Origin: Panorpa germanica
Lineage: Eukaryota; Arthropoda; Insecta; Mecoptera; Panorpidae
Assembly (NCBI GenBank): GCA_963678705.1
Contig: OY783221.1
Location: 7,936,001-8,000,000 of the forward strand
Direction of reading: 5' to 3'
Length of the DNA: 64,000 nt
The number at the start of each line of letters is the position of its first letter. Positions within the stretch are counted from its first letter, which is position 1. The notes below the pieces were generated by a model. The model searched no databases. It was not told the origin of the DNA and saw only the letters and a program-made list of their open reading frames with translations. Shown here piece by piece: positions 1-11,180 of this stretch. Made by a program: the position numbers and the translations under genes.

Positions 1-306
1 CGGAGCAAGTTGAATGTCTGACTTATCTGAGTGTCTCGTCGAACTAGCGAACATAAAAAGATAAATTTATGTGTGAAACTTTTGTACATCTAACAATTCT
101 GTAAAATGCAGTGTTCCCAAGTAAAGTATTTTGGTTCAATATCTGCGAGTTGAACGAACTGCTAACTGCTAACTGCAATAAATATTAATATATGTACAGC
201 TGTTAAACAGTAAGCCACGCCTCGAAGATTATTAAAATTAACTAAAAACTGTTCAAAAATATAAAATAAATCATTTTTAATTTATATGGTAATAATGTAT
301 CAAATA
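1..306. other. AT-rich flank, no gene seen
   Basis: Unique-looking AT-rich sequence before the first mobile element. I see no open frame of note, no RNA gene and no repeat shared with the rest of the window. Confidence 0.5.
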
Positions 307-742
307 CTTCTAAGCATAGAGATAGAGAATAGAGTGCGCAAGAGGCTGAATACTGTAATAAAGGCAAAGAGAGAGATAGCCGCAAAAGTCCTCTGTGTCT
401 CTTTCGAGTCGAGTACTGTGATTGACTGACGCGCTAACGAAAATATAGCTATACTAGAGCCATGTTGCGTCAGAGTGGGGGGCTGTCGGTGTCTTTATTC
501 ATTTTAAAATTTACTGTATGCTACACTCACTATTACAAATATTTTTATTTTTAATTTAACTATAGCGTCTGCTTGCTTGTTTATCCCCTACCATACCGCT
601 AATCAACCAAGCCGCAACGGTTCTGCTAGGAAGAAACAGATAGGACTCTCGGTAGGCTATCTCTCTCTTTGCCTTTATCACTTCCTCTTACACGCGGCCG
701 TACACTTCGCGTACTCTATTCTTATATCTCTATGCTTCTAAG
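307..742. mobile_element. hAT-type MITE with 8-bp target duplication
   Basis: The element body is 315-734. Its ends are long imperfect inverted repeats of about 80 bp: the left starts CATAGAGATAGAGAATAGAG, and the complement of the right starts CATAGAGATATAAGAATAGA. Both arms also share an inner block containing AAGGCAAAGAGAGAGATAGC. The 8-bp sequence CTTCTAAG flanks both sides (307-314 and 735-742). It fits the nTnnnnAn target preference of hAT transposons, and the ends start with CA as hAT ends do. There is no transposase inside, so this is a non-autonomous copy. The last base of the right duplication is ambiguous because a Harbinger-type MITE begins there. Confidence 0.75.
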
Positions 743-1306
743 GCCCGGTTTTATGGTTCGTCTTACTACCGAACTAAATAGCTAACTCCCGAATTAAACG
801 AAAAATGAGTTTTATCATCAAGGGTTAACGCTAACTCGGAACTAAAATCACGGAGTAAGATATCCCGTCATAAATCAAGGTAATAATATTTAACCCGGAG
901 TAAGTGTGCAACAGAGATAAAATATCATGCTATCTCAGCCAGTTTAGCTATCATTATTATAATATTTTAGGTTATAATATTAAATTATTGTTTATTATGA
1001 ATTTTGTGAGTGACCTTAATCAATTATCAATAACAGATGATGAGGAAGATCAGCTATTATACAAATATAGTACTAAGTTGAGAAATCCGTCATTTTTAAA
1101 ACAATAATTAAACTGAATCTTGCATTCCCATTGGTTTACAACTGTAAACAAATATTCGAATTTCATAAAATATGGTTTACGTCTCTACTAACTAACTCGG
1201 GATTAAATTTGGACCATAAAACCCGATACAAAAATAAGTACCGAACTAAGCTAACTCGGGGTTTCGTAACCCCGAAGTAAATAAAAGACCATAAAACCGG
1301 CCCTAA
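739..1306. mobile_element. PIF/Harbinger-type MITE flanked by TAA
   Basis: The element body is 742-1303. The left end is GGCCCGGTTTTATGGT and the complement of the right end is GGGCCGGTTTTATGGT, with TAA on each side (739-741, 1304-1306). A 3-bp TWA target and GG-starting ends are typical of PIF/Harbinger. Subterminal blocks containing GCTAACTC recur in inverted form, and the right arm carries a second, internal copy of the terminal motif (CCATAAAACCC near 1213). A short open frame at 997-1107 (starts MNFVSDLNQLSITDDEED) may be a leftover transposase N-terminus, which would make this an internally deleted derivative. That last point is inference. Confidence 0.72.
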
Positions 1307-2368
1307 GTAACATAAAGTATATAGGCGGAGAAATACGTCATCGAGCCGTGTATTTTGGGCTCACAAAATATAAATAAAAATCTCACAAAAAGTTGCAACA
1401 ACTTTTATTAATAACTTTTTGTTGTAAGTTTTGTAATAAAAAGGTACTATAGCAATAGTCTGTTCATTACACCACCTAATTTAAGATTTATTTTTGTTTA
1501 TAATTAAGTTATTATAAAGTTATATAACTCATTGAACTGGCGAAGAAGAACTCGATCACTATTTCATTGTTAATTCCGTTCATTTATTAGAAAGTTGCAG
1601 TTACTTTGCAATTTTTCGGATTACAATGTAATAACATTTCTTCTTTCCATTTAAATAATCCAATCAATAAATAATTCATAAATAAGTACAGGGTATTCTG
1701 TAAGTTATATATATTTATAGCGTTCGGAAACTCGTTTCAGTCAACATTAATGCAATAACGGCCGTTAAGCCCCCAACTGCAATAAAAGCAATCAAACTAA
1801 GCATTTGCAAGCAATAACAATGCATTTTGTTTAGCCATAAGCCATAACTCAGATCGGTTGAGTCATCTCGAAGAACATCTGTAACACAGCATCATTCCAA
1901 TAACAAACGATTCATCTCTGTGCTCCCCTTGTTTCATATCCCTCTCTACCTCCCTCTGGTCGGTCTTAAGATCTGCTTGATATTGCCTAAATATAACTAA
2001 ATCTTAAACAAATAAAGTAATTATATAGATACATAAGAATCTAAAAGATTAATGTTAAGTAAATAATTTAGACGTAAATATCTTATGTTAAAATAACTTA
2101 ATCTCTCGTCGGTAGCATGTGATCACAAGATGCCTACTTTACCGATGTTATTTATAAGCTAAATTAAATAAACTAAGACAAGCTGTAATAAAAAATATCT
2201 TAATTTTACATGGGTTTATATTTCGTATGAATAGAATGAATAACTGTTACAAATAATTTTGTGACGACACAGCACAGTCGTAAAATTACCTTTTTTGTCT
2301 ATAGAGTCATAATAATGGAATAACAGAATTTAAACTTCTGCCTGAGTAGAAATTGTGCCTGAGAGAAT
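1307..2368. other. AT-rich stretch holding one repeat copy
   Basis: No gene is seen. The only recognisable item is a copy of a three-member repeat at about 1385-1500. The remainder looks unique and non-coding. Confidence 0.45.
1385..1500 (-). repeat. Three-copy dispersed repeat, copy 1
   Basis: The complement contains a core TTTTATTACAAAACTTACAA followed by CAAAAAGTTATTAATAAAAG. The same core, with few changes, occurs on the plus strand near 14900 and 47980. A block GTTCATTACACC sits beside the core but is inverted relative to the other two copies, so this copy looks rearranged. Confidence 0.5.
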
Positions 2369-2570
2369 AAGAAGATATCATCTAAGACTCCAATTGGGTG
2401 GTTCTGAGATAAACCTAACTGGGGCTTCTTCAACATGGCCTTAATCGTGTACCTATTCTGAATAAGTCTTGCTTAACAAAGAAATATCATATAAGGCAGC
2501 GGTTGGACAATCCCGAGATTAACCTGACTAAGGTTTGCCCGACAGGGTCCTAATCGGGTACTTATATGGC
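2369..2570. repeat. Two diverged tandem units of about 110 bp
   Basis: Unit 1 (about 2369-2459) and unit 2 (about 2481-2570) align with an offset of 109-112 bp. Shared blocks include ATATCAT, GAGATAAACCTAACT versus GAGATTAACCTGACT, and CCTTAATCGTGTACCTAT versus CCTAATCGGGTACTTAT. They differ at roughly a third of positions, so the duplication is old. No protein family is recognised in either unit. Confidence 0.45.
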
Positions 2571-2679
2571 GGACTAGTTTGACAAGTAACTCATAAATAC
2601 ATTTTACGTTTTGTGGGTGTGGTTTCGATCTTTTCTCACATGAGCACACTACTTTTGGTGTTGTAACCAACGAAGACGT

Positions 2680-3456
2680 TTTATAAAATTAAGAATCATC
2701 TATAATTGAAGCTCGATAGATCACAGTTTGTATCAAAATGCCAGAGCTAAGAGCCTCCTCTTGAAATAACCTGTAGTCACGATTTGTACATTAGGCCGCT
2801 CCGCTGTCAGCTTATGGATTCATCAGTATAGAAAACTACTTTTCATTCGCTAGTAGACTGAAATTGATTTTATCTATGCAGAGGCTTGAGTTCGATCACC
2901 CCTGCAAGTAATAACATTTATATTTATTGCATCTCCGCCTCTTTCACCCTACCACTTACTCCCTCACTCACCATCATTCCAACACCCTCTCCTGTCAATA
3001 TTATGTTGTTGAACATTTATATAACAAAATTGTTTGCATTGGGTGTGCCCGTGCCCATGCCTCTCTGTCTGTAGGGGGTAGTTATTATGAAATCCGACGC
3101 GAATATTACTATGATAAGGGATGACTTTAGGGTGTAATTAGAGCTCTTATTGGGTTTTGTAAAATGCATGTATTTGATTAAGATTTTTTTATTATTTAAG
3201 TTTATTTAAAGGCAGTTATCTATCTATATAATTATCTATAGGCATTAAAAATAGGTTTACAATAAGGTTCAACATAAACATAAAAATTGTACCAAATTGT
3301 TTAACAAAGAATTAATTAATTAAGTTTAAATTAAAAGTATTTGCAGCCATATTTTGATAAGTAAGAAAACAGAACTGTGATGCTTTATTAATAATTATCT
3401 ATAAACATTTATTTTGATGAAGAAATTGATGAGACGTAGAGTCACGTAGTCGGATC
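2680..3456. other. AT-rich stretch, no gene seen
   Basis: The overlapping short frames near 2886-3124 are not protein-like. A motif AGTTCGATCACCCC near 2889 faintly resembles a B box of a tRNA-derived SINE, but no convincing A box precedes it. Confidence 0.4.
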
Positions 3457-4141
3457 TTATACTATGAGAGACGTTTCACACCATATCAAGAATAGAATTA
3501 AACCGATTACAACTATCTTAAAACTGCAACTTCTTTGTCCTTTATTTCCTTCGTTTACTCCTAAATTCATTCTTCCATTCCCTCCATTATTTCCTCCTTC
3601 TTCCCCTGTAAAATATCTATCAGGTCTACTTCTCTTTTCAACCTCTTCCGACACCTACTCTTGATGTGCTTTAATTTTCCTACTTCATGCCACACACCCT
3701 AGTTTCTCTTGCTTTACACTACAATATCTACTGCCCCTTTCTCCATTCCCTAGCCTAAACCTTGCTATCGTTTTCTTTTCTTTACCTCTTTGTTTTTCCA
3801 GGTATATCGGCATTCCTTTTGACCATAATTGACTGTATCTGGTATTGTACTTTGCTTCATCCATCCTCTTCATCATATTCTGTTGTTGAACCTCTATATC
3901 TCTTTCCTTTATCACATTCCGTACCTCTCTTCCTTCCTCTATTAGTCTTACTATCCTCGTCGCCGCTATCCCTCTTCCTTCGTAATAGCCTCTTCTCTTT
4001 GACCTTCTTCCATCTTTCTTTCCTGCCTTTGTTCACCACCTCTCTCACGAGTGTCAAGACTTCGTCACTGACAATAAACAGATTAAATAATATGTACAAG
4101 AAACATACAACGTAGGTCTGCATATTAAAATTATTAAACAA
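3457..4141 (-). pseudogene. LINE family 1: reverse-transcriptase C-terminal relic (R1/Jockey-like)
   Basis: Read on the minus strand (5' end at high coordinate), several frames together give the post-RT tail of an insect non-LTR retrotransposon. Around 3685-3915 the frame reads DEAKYNTRYSQLWSKG, then IARFRLGNGERGSRYC. I recognise this block as the segment ahead of the C-terminal zinc-finger-like region in R1/Jockey-type elements. It then runs into lysine/glutamate-rich sequence. Frameshifts and stops break it into at least three frames (3457-3654, 3685-3915, 3857-4141). The fragment lacks endonuclease and polymerase domains and is a dead 5'-truncated copy. Related pieces lie at 13.7, 19.7, 23.7, 29.2, 46.9 and 60.0 kb. 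Confidence 0.7.
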
Positions 4142-4834
4142 ATAAATTCGTAAAATTTGTAATAATAGTTACTGATTAATTGCCTAAAACAAACAAGCGA
4201 AAAAGAAAACAATGCTGATTAATAAATAAATTAGAAAGAACATGGAAAATAACAAAACCTCTAGCATTATATCCATTGTTGACTGTGACAATAATCGGGA
4301 ATATAATTCCAGACAAAAACAATATGAAAGTACAATGAGAGAACTCTTGTGAAATTTCCAATCGGGAATGATCCATACATCCATATATGCTTATTCAAAG
4401 GCGTCTACAGAAAGGGGGGAAACCTCGGGACACACTGTATAGAAATTTTCATTTGAGATTCTTTCTGCACTGCAATATTTTGTGGACGCCTATGTGCATT
4501 GTGGATACGACCAGAGAGGGAGGTGAATATCAAACACTTATACTGAACTCGAACCTATTTATGAGATATACTCATATATGTACCAATATATGTTACTTTA
4601 CAGAGATGCTTAAACTATTCGAGGAATTAGTAGTAGTTTTTTTTTTTAATTTTATTTTGCGTCGACTTATTTTTAAAACAAATTCTTTCATAGATTTCTA
4701 ATGTTGGTTTTGAAGTCTTATATGTATATGTGTACCACTCAGCTGCCTAATTGTGTAATATAATATTTAGTGTATAATCACTATACTCTATATGCTAAAA
4801 CTCAGTTAAAATATAGTATCGGTCCGAGAGTAGA

Positions 4835-5160
4835 ACTTGAATCATCACCATCATTATAGTCTACAGACGATGCTTTTTGCAATTTACCGCATCCATTTTC
4901 ATGAGGTATTCCTCAACTTAATCTTTCCATCTTGCTCAAGATCTATCTTTCACTCTTACGCTTTTGATTTTCCTGCCAGTTTCTTAACCATTTTATTTCG
5001 GTTCATTCTCTCTACATGTCCTAACTATTGGAGTCTTCTATTTTCCTTCCTTCGATATCTGCTAATTATTTCCATGTTTTCGCACACTGCACCATCTTTA
5101 TTTGGAATAGCTAATATGTATCCCTTGTGTCACATCAGTCTCCATCTCCTTTGACTGCAT
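4835..5160 (-). pseudogene. RTE-like LINE C-terminal relic
   Basis: On the minus strand the frame around 4955-5030 reads RLQ, a stop, then LGHVERMNRNKMVKK. The motif (W/Y)xGHVxRM is a hallmark of the C-terminal end of RTE-type and related insect LINE polyproteins. The frame carries an internal stop at what should be an aromatic codon and ends soon after. The plus-strand frame at 4837-5154 is its antisense shadow. A second relic of the same kind is at about 45990-46175. Confidence 0.62.
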
Positions 5161-6670
5161 TCAGGAAGCAAGGACATTAATAATTGTAACAACATTCATT
5201 TTTGGCTGTTATTCTTGGTTTAACTTTATATTGTCTAAATCAGATGGAAGTTCTGGTTACTTTTTGTATTAATCATGTATTTTTCTGCATTATTTACGAG
5301 CAATAACTATTCTTTATATAGGTTAATAATAACTTATTCTGGGGGCACCGCAAAGCTTTAGACGATCCTGGTTTTTCATAAAAATTAAAGTCTAAAATTA
5401 AGTCCACATGAAATTAGAATATAAAATGAAGAAAACGTGAATTTAATTGAATAAATTGGACTGTCTGAAGTAACTACTCGTTTTCAGTTTTATGTTTCTG
5501 CAGAATTTTTCATTGAAATTTTTAAACGAGATGAAACATGTCGTAATCAGATTTTCTATCTCGTTAAACGCCGCATATTGCAATTAAGATTTTAATGAAG
5601 AATATGACGTGAAACGTTTGATAATTTGAATTATGACGTCACGTTTTAATGAAAGACAGTTTTAAGTTAAATGACAAAGGGGGTGCTGTTATATATGTAT
5701 CTACACGTTTCACAAATAACACTTTTAGGGAAAAATGTAACAAAGCGAGCTCGTCCGGAGCGATGTCCTTTGTGTAATTATCGCGCGTCATCCAGCGACG
5801 TTTAACCTTTTTAGCGGTCCTAAATATTTTTCCATCATGCTATGTTTAAATGCACCTTTAGAAAGAGCTTTTCGCATTTCTGGTTAAGTACAGAACCGGT
5901 TGAAGGTTTTGCGGCATTTACATCCACTCTAAATTTTATTGTACAAAAAGTACTTTTGTTAAAATAGAAGTGCCCTAAAAGCAGGTGTCTGAGCCTACCC
6001 TGGTTAAGAGCAGCTCTTTGTAATCTTTGTATTTTTAATTCTATGCTTCTAAAATTTATTTTATTTTTGTTTTATGAATTTTGTTGTTGACATATGCATT
6101 TATAAATTACTGATAAGCTATGTCTACTTCATGGTCCCTTTACGCCGGATGCAAATGCGTTTTTTATTGCGTTTTTAAGTAATAAAGAATTATACGGAGA
6201 ATATCTTAACTAAATTTAGAGCGTGCAAAACCAAAACATCCGGTTAATTTGATATTAAATTATTTATTTTATTATTATATTAAATTATAAATTATATTAT
6301 ATTTTAATAATTTGATATTAAATATTTTACTTCATTTCAGAAAGTTAAAAAACTTTTTCTTTTCTTAATTGTTTTACGGCAATTTCAACTGTTGGGTCAT
6401 TTCTTTTATACCCGCTGATCACAAAACGTAAACTAGATTATTATTTAAGGTAATAGTTTACCTGATCTTACGTTTTATACTTTACTCAAGTTTGACATAG
6501 TTTTGTTACATTGCCATTAAATAAATATAAAAGACTTTAATAATCTTCTACTAATATATTCTTGATTAATAATTGATATTAATAATCTTGTACAAAAAAT
6601 TTAATTCTCTTCAGATCATAAATTTACATCAAAAGATAACTTTTGTTATGTAATATTACTTTTTATTACT
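5161..6670. other. AT-rich stretch, no gene seen
   Basis: No repeat shared with the rest of the window is evident. A perfect CRE-type palindrome TGACGTCA lies at 5634-5641, with a second TGACGTGA 30 bp upstream. That is a possible regulatory site but is unsupported by anything else. Confidence 0.4.
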
Positions 6671-6671
6671 G

Positions 6672-6862
6672 GTCACGCTTCGCTGTAGCTCAGTCCAATA
6701 TGAAATGAATGGGAAAGCAAATAAAAACACACACAAACGACGATCAACTGGAAAGAAATGAATTCGATTTCGATTCGAAAATACGCGCGTATTCGAACGC
6801 AACATTGTGTCAAAATTTCAAAGCAATTGACCAACTATTTTGCTGGTAAAATGTTTATATAT
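6672..6862 (+). repeat. Dispersed repeat with CACACA and TTGTGTCAAAATTTCA motifs, copy 1
   Basis: It starts near TCACGCTTCGCTGTAGCTCA and continues with ATGAAATGAATGGGAAAGCA, AAAACACACACAAACG, then TTGTGTCAAAATTTCAAAGC and GACCAACTATTTTGC. Three further copies occur at about 11030-11180 (minus), 29101-29890 (minus, interrupted) and 51455-51806 (plus). No coding capacity is visible. It resembles the non-coding ends of insect dispersed elements, but I cannot assign the class. Confidence 0.6.
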
Positions 6863-7540
6863 AAGGATATATGACATTCTGCAATATTCATTTGACGTTG
6901 TGTTTTTCTCGGGTAGCTCCTAATTTTTTGAAAAGATTAAATGATTTTGAATTTTTTTGTTTTCTTCGCACATTTCCTCTTCTTAGTGCAATGGAATAAT
7001 TAAAAAACTAGTAATTGAAAATAAGGTAAAGATATATTTTGTGTTTTACGGAAATTTAAGCTTGGAATTGGCATTCAATTTCATAGCATGAGAAAAATAA
7101 CTTAAAGCAAAATCAAAACATAACATTAGCATTTCTTATTTACTATTTTTTTTCAAACCCGTGCTCAATCACTTGCATCGCATCACAAATGTTTTCAATT
7201 CAACAAAATACAAAACAGTTCCACTTGAGCGACATTCTCCAAGTCTTAGCAATGATGTACTTTTGACTCATACTGTACCCTCGCTTGCTGTATATCACGT
7301 TGTGTATACACAAGTATATTTCTTTATTTCTTTTATGACTAATATCATTAATATAAAAAGGTGATAAAAATTTCTAGGTCAGTTCATTTGAGTGATCTTG
7401 CAATTCATATTTTTTCAACCAAAATGATGTGTATTGTTAGTACAGTACAACGACAATACTGCACACATATAAATATAGAGGAGAAAGATTGTTAAACTGT
7501 GCAGCCAAGCATTCTTTTAGAATCGTTGATTATGTAGTAA

Positions 7541-8089
7541 GAATGGGCTTGTGTCCTCATTTTTTAGTGATCGATTTTTCAATTGTTGATTGAAATTGAT
7601 GTTAATAAATGTGTATTGGCGTGTCTATTTTATTAAATACCTAAATATTGACGGAGATATAGCAATTAAAAGTTTGAATTGTAGTTTTAGCGCTAGAAAT
7701 GGTCGGCCGTATTTGTATGACGTGAAATGCATTTTAACGTCAGTTATTTGTTGAGTAGGTCAGTGCTGTGGTAATGTTTTGTAGCTGTTGGTAGTCAAAT
7801 AATCAAGTCAAGTCAAAGAATGATAAGTTTTTATTTTATTTAACCTTGCTAAGGCAGACATAATATTGAAATTTAATATTTTGATATATAAATACATATA
7901 GCAGAGATTTATATCAACGTTGAATCCCTTTAATAATTAAAGAGACAAAATGACTTTTTTAATTGGGAATATCTCTTAACATATAAGGAGTTATTAAAAA
8001 ATAATTGAACATTTGAGGTTCTAGTAACCCGTTTTATCAATATATAGTACACTTTTATAGAAATTAAGACATAGGACACAAGTCCATTA
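7541..8089 (+). mobile_element. TA-target MITE, copy A (545 bp)
   Basis: The body is about 7543-8087. The ends are ATGGGCTTGTGTCCTCATTT and, complemented, ATGGACTTGTGTCCTATGTC. It aligns along its whole length with copy B at 27459-28082, except for a stretch of some 80 bp that copy A lacks near 7905. The left flank is not a clean TA in this copy, while the right flank is TA. The short frame at 7930-8136 is not a gene. The TA target in copy B suggests a Tc1/mariner-type parent, which is inference. Confidence 0.7.
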
Positions 8090-8773
8090 ATTGAGTCCCG
8101 ATTTCGAAAAGTTACATAAAGTAATTGTGATTTCACTCGTTAAAAATAATTTCCTAACTCATAATGCTCACAATTCAGCCATGTTGCTTATTTGCATCAA
8201 ACAGCGCATACAGTTTTCTGTTTATTGATAAAACTTTTGATAAAACAATTGATTTATTTGCACACCATCCAAGAATGATAAGTGACCTGTAAGAGATAAC
8301 GTTTATGCTCGTATTTAATGGAAAATGTTTAAAGGGCGTCACCCGACCGTTCACCGTTCTATAGAGTTTTATTGCAAAATGTATATTTGCATTGAATTCA
8401 TCGCCGCTTGATAATATTCAAGTGCGGATGTATAATCGAGGTTTATTACTGGCACTCATCGATGAAACTTTCAATATATAATTCTGATAGAATAAAAGGA
8501 TTTTGCTGAACCAATTTTTTTTGTTTGTTTTTACGTGAACCGTGTTTAGTAACGACTCAATGATTTGATTGAAATTTAATATCGCTCTCGGTGTTTTATA
8601 ACGAATTTTTTTATTTAAAGATTTTCCTAAAATTTTATTTTCATTTGTTTTTATATCAATATTTTTATAGTTAATAAAAAATGAAAATACGAGTGTGTTT
8701 TTATATTGTTGATATACATTTTGAAAGCAAAACAAAAGTTTATTTTATAATGTACAAATATATTCTCACTGCT

Positions 8774-8879
8774 TTACAAATAAACCTGTTATAAAATTTA
8801 TAACAGGTATAAAGCCCGCCCGGACAGGCTTATTATCAGTTTATACCTGGTATAAATTTTATAACAGGTTTATTTGTAA
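8774..8879 (+). mobile_element. Foldback element, copy 1 (106-bp near-palindrome)
   Basis: The left arm TTACAAATAAACCTGTTATA and its complement at the right end pair almost perfectly, so the whole element can fold into one hairpin. The GC-rich core (GCCCGCCCGGACAGGC) is asymmetric and gives the element an orientation. Related copies are at 28301-28418 (opposite orientation) and 45675-45778 (same orientation). Outside the arms, the motif GCGG or its complement recurs at the right edge of copies 1 and 2. Confidence 0.72.
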
Positions 8880-8995
8880 GGCGGTTAGTGTATTGTATTT
8901 CTTATAATTGTATTTGATTTTCGGCGTAACAATCTCCATATCATTTTATATAAAATTGCCGTAACATAATTTAAAATCAATTTAATCGAACCTTG

Positions 8996-9060
8996 TGAGC
9001 CCCATTCTCACTCACTGTTTTAGTTTTACTAACTTAATAACTAAAAAGTATATTATTTGT
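8996..9060 (+). repeat. Single end of a terminal-inverted-repeat family
   Basis: The block GAGCCCCATTCTCACTCACT followed by GTTTTAGTTTTA matches the terminal repeats of elements at 32102-32355 and 56016-56346. No partner end is seen within the next kilobase, so this is a truncated or solo end. Confidence 0.45.
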
Positions 9061-10400
9061 TTCATTAAAATTTACGAAAATTAATAAAATATAAAAAATG
9101 GACTTAACGATATTGGCTTCTGAGAAACTTAAATGCGTTGTTTCTAGAATATCTGCTGAAACATAAATTTACAGGTTAAATAAATTTACTTAAACGAAAC
9201 CTAATATTTATTCTAAAAAGGTGTCAAAAAGGCTCGTGTTTTTTTTTCTGATTCTGCATCAAAAAAACGGAAGTTTTATTAGTTTTTTTAATCTCAATGA
9301 GGACCTTTGAACATTTCTAATAGCAATCAAATACAGAACGTTATATATTAGATAACACTATTTTTGAAATAGGTAAACTTTTTATGTTAAATAAACGTTT
9401 TTAGTACTTATACATTACTGTGTTTTGTTTGAGTATTTACTATATTACCATATTTTTATTATAATCCAAATCACGATAGTTCGTCGGTGACTTACACTTA
9501 AAAGAAGTTATAAGAGCGGTATAAATCTATAATACGATAATGAATTTTATCTTATTCGTTTCAATACACATTATAGAAAAATAAGTGAGTCAGTGCTTTT
9601 TAGTTATATCGGCAGTTTATACCCCACAACATGTTTTAAGAATGTGTCGCCGCCGAACTCTCGTAATTTGAACTATAACTGATATAGTTTAATTATAAAA
9701 CTTATATAAATAGTTAATAATCTAATTTCTTATATTTAAATGCTGAGAATTAAATTATAGGAAGGATTTTGCTGATATGCAAATCTTTAAAATCTAACCA
9801 CAAAGCTACACCACATAAGAGAAATAGAGAACATTAGTCTTAAGCTAATATTTAAGATCATTCTACTAAGATCTTTACATCTAAGGTAATTAGCATTATG
9901 TTTATTTAAAATGTTAAACACACTTCAGTTTAATGCAGTAGTATTGTTAAGTTCTGCAAATAACTTCACTTGGAACGTGTTCTTGTTATTAGTAGTACCA
10001 ACATGCAAATATAGAAGTGTGTTGGAAGTTTTATATATTCGACATGTATTTGCATATATTCGTTAATCGTATTTATGCAATATATATGCTGCATAATTTT
10101 ACAGGTTATAATATGTTTTTCTCTAAACTTAATGTTCTTATTTTATTAAAATAATTACATATCTTATAAATGATAACAGCAGACAACGTCTGACCTCCGT
10201 GGGTGTATTGAATCATATTACGGGCACGAACGTATTGTACGAGATCTGACTTCGTAATTACTATATCCCATCTGTTTTCTAATCGAAACAAAATTTGTAT
10301 AGATAAGTTTTTTCTTTTTATACTTTTTTATATTTATTAAATATAATATTATATATAACATTTAACAATTGGTCCAGTGACACAACTGTATCTATTAATT
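9061..10400. other. AT-rich stretch, no gene seen
   Basis: I find no shared repeat and no protein-like frame. The 61-aa minus frame at 10106-10291 has no recognisable features. Confidence 0.45.
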
Positions 10401-10404
10401 ATTT

Positions 10405-10605
10405 CATTTAATTAAGTCCTGAGGCGCCCTCCTCTTCAGTCTGCTGAAGGTAGTGCTGTCTTCCATTAGGTTGATCACTAATGTGTTTATATGGTTCACA
10501 ACTCGGTCTTTGTATTTCACCGTTCGAGTTTTAATTTCTTGTTTCACTAGGTTTAGCAAGATCGTGGTGCAGTCTTTTGTTTGTAATATACCATGGTGTC
10601 TCTAC
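10405..10605 (-). pseudogene. Jockey-type LINE C-terminal relic
   Basis: On the minus strand, one frame gives TPWYITNKRLHHDL. A second frame then gives VKYKDRVVNHINTLVINLME and RLKRRAPQDL before a stop. Both blocks match the extreme C-terminus of Jockey polyproteins: a PWY-x-LH-DL block, a basic tract with HPN-like sequence, and a final RLKR-x-x-P-x-DL. A frameshift near 10560 separates them, so this is a broken 3' end. The Helitron at 10655-11015 follows directly. Confidence 0.68.
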
Positions 10606-10654
10606 AATCAAGCATAATATTTTATATTCCAATCTAGAATCTATGGAATATTTA

Positions 10655-11015
10655 TCTTCTTCTTAATATATATAAATTACGTGTCACGTTGTTCCTCCGC
10701 GATGGACTCCTAAACTACTTAATCGATTTTAATCAAATTTGTACACCCTGTGCAGTTTGATCCAACTTGAAAGATAGGATAGCTTACATCTCAATTTATT
10801 TATCTTATTGCTAATTATTTGTCTATTAATTATCTGTATATGACATATGACATCGGGCGACGATGATGGCGACATCTGTTGACTAGATTGAGTAAATATT
10901 GTGTTGAGTAAATCGAAATCTGTTGACTTGATTGAGTAAATATTCAATAGATGGGGCTATGTAATGTAATATGACAAAAACGTTAGACACAGCAACGCGT
11001 GGCCGGGACAGCTAG
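10655..11015 (+). mobile_element. Short non-autonomous Helitron
   Basis: The element begins TCTTCTTCTTAATATATATA and continues ACGTGTCACGTTG and GATGGACTCCTAAACTACTT, a 5' region I recognise from insect Helitrons. It ends in the GC-rich CGCGTGGCCGGGACAGCTAG, with CTAG as the last bases. It sits between A (10654) and T (11016), as Helitrons do, with no target duplication. It contains two copies of a block reading TTGACT(A/T)GATTGAGTAAATATT. No Rep/helicase gene is present. Confidence 0.7.
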
Positions 11016-11029
11016 TAGATTTATAAAAA

Positions 11030-11180
11030 CTCAATCTTCTTATGTTTGTGCTCGCAAAGCTTGAAAAGTAGTCTGTCGATCTATTTGAAATGTTGACACA
11101 ACGTTGCATTCGAATACGCGCGTGTTTTATTGTTTAGAAAAGGTACCTGGGTTTTCTTTTTTATATCAGAAAGAGACAAG
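11030..11180 (-). repeat. Dispersed CACACA/TTGTGTCAAAATTTCA repeat, copy 2
   Basis: The complement contains TTGTGTCAACATTTCAAATA, GATCGACAGACTACTTTTCA and GCACAAACATAAGAAGATTG, matching the copies at 6.7, 29.7 and 51.5 kb. It lies 15 bp beyond the Helitron 3' end. Confidence 0.55.

Noticed and set aside
2780-2960. SINE suggested by GAGTTCGATCACCCC
   Set aside because: B-box-like only; no A box and no A-rich tail in register.
3780-3808. Pyrimidine tract ending CCAG|GTATAT, resembling a third recursive splice site on the plus strand
   Set aside because: It is the antisense of lysine/glutamate codons in a LINE family 1 relic, and GTATAT is a poorer donor than GTAAGT. The pyrimidine richness is explained by the LINE.
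4835-5160. Plus-strand 105-aa frame starting MNHHHHYSLQ
   Set aside because: It is the antisense shadow of the RTE-like LINE tail carrying LGHVERM on the minus strand.
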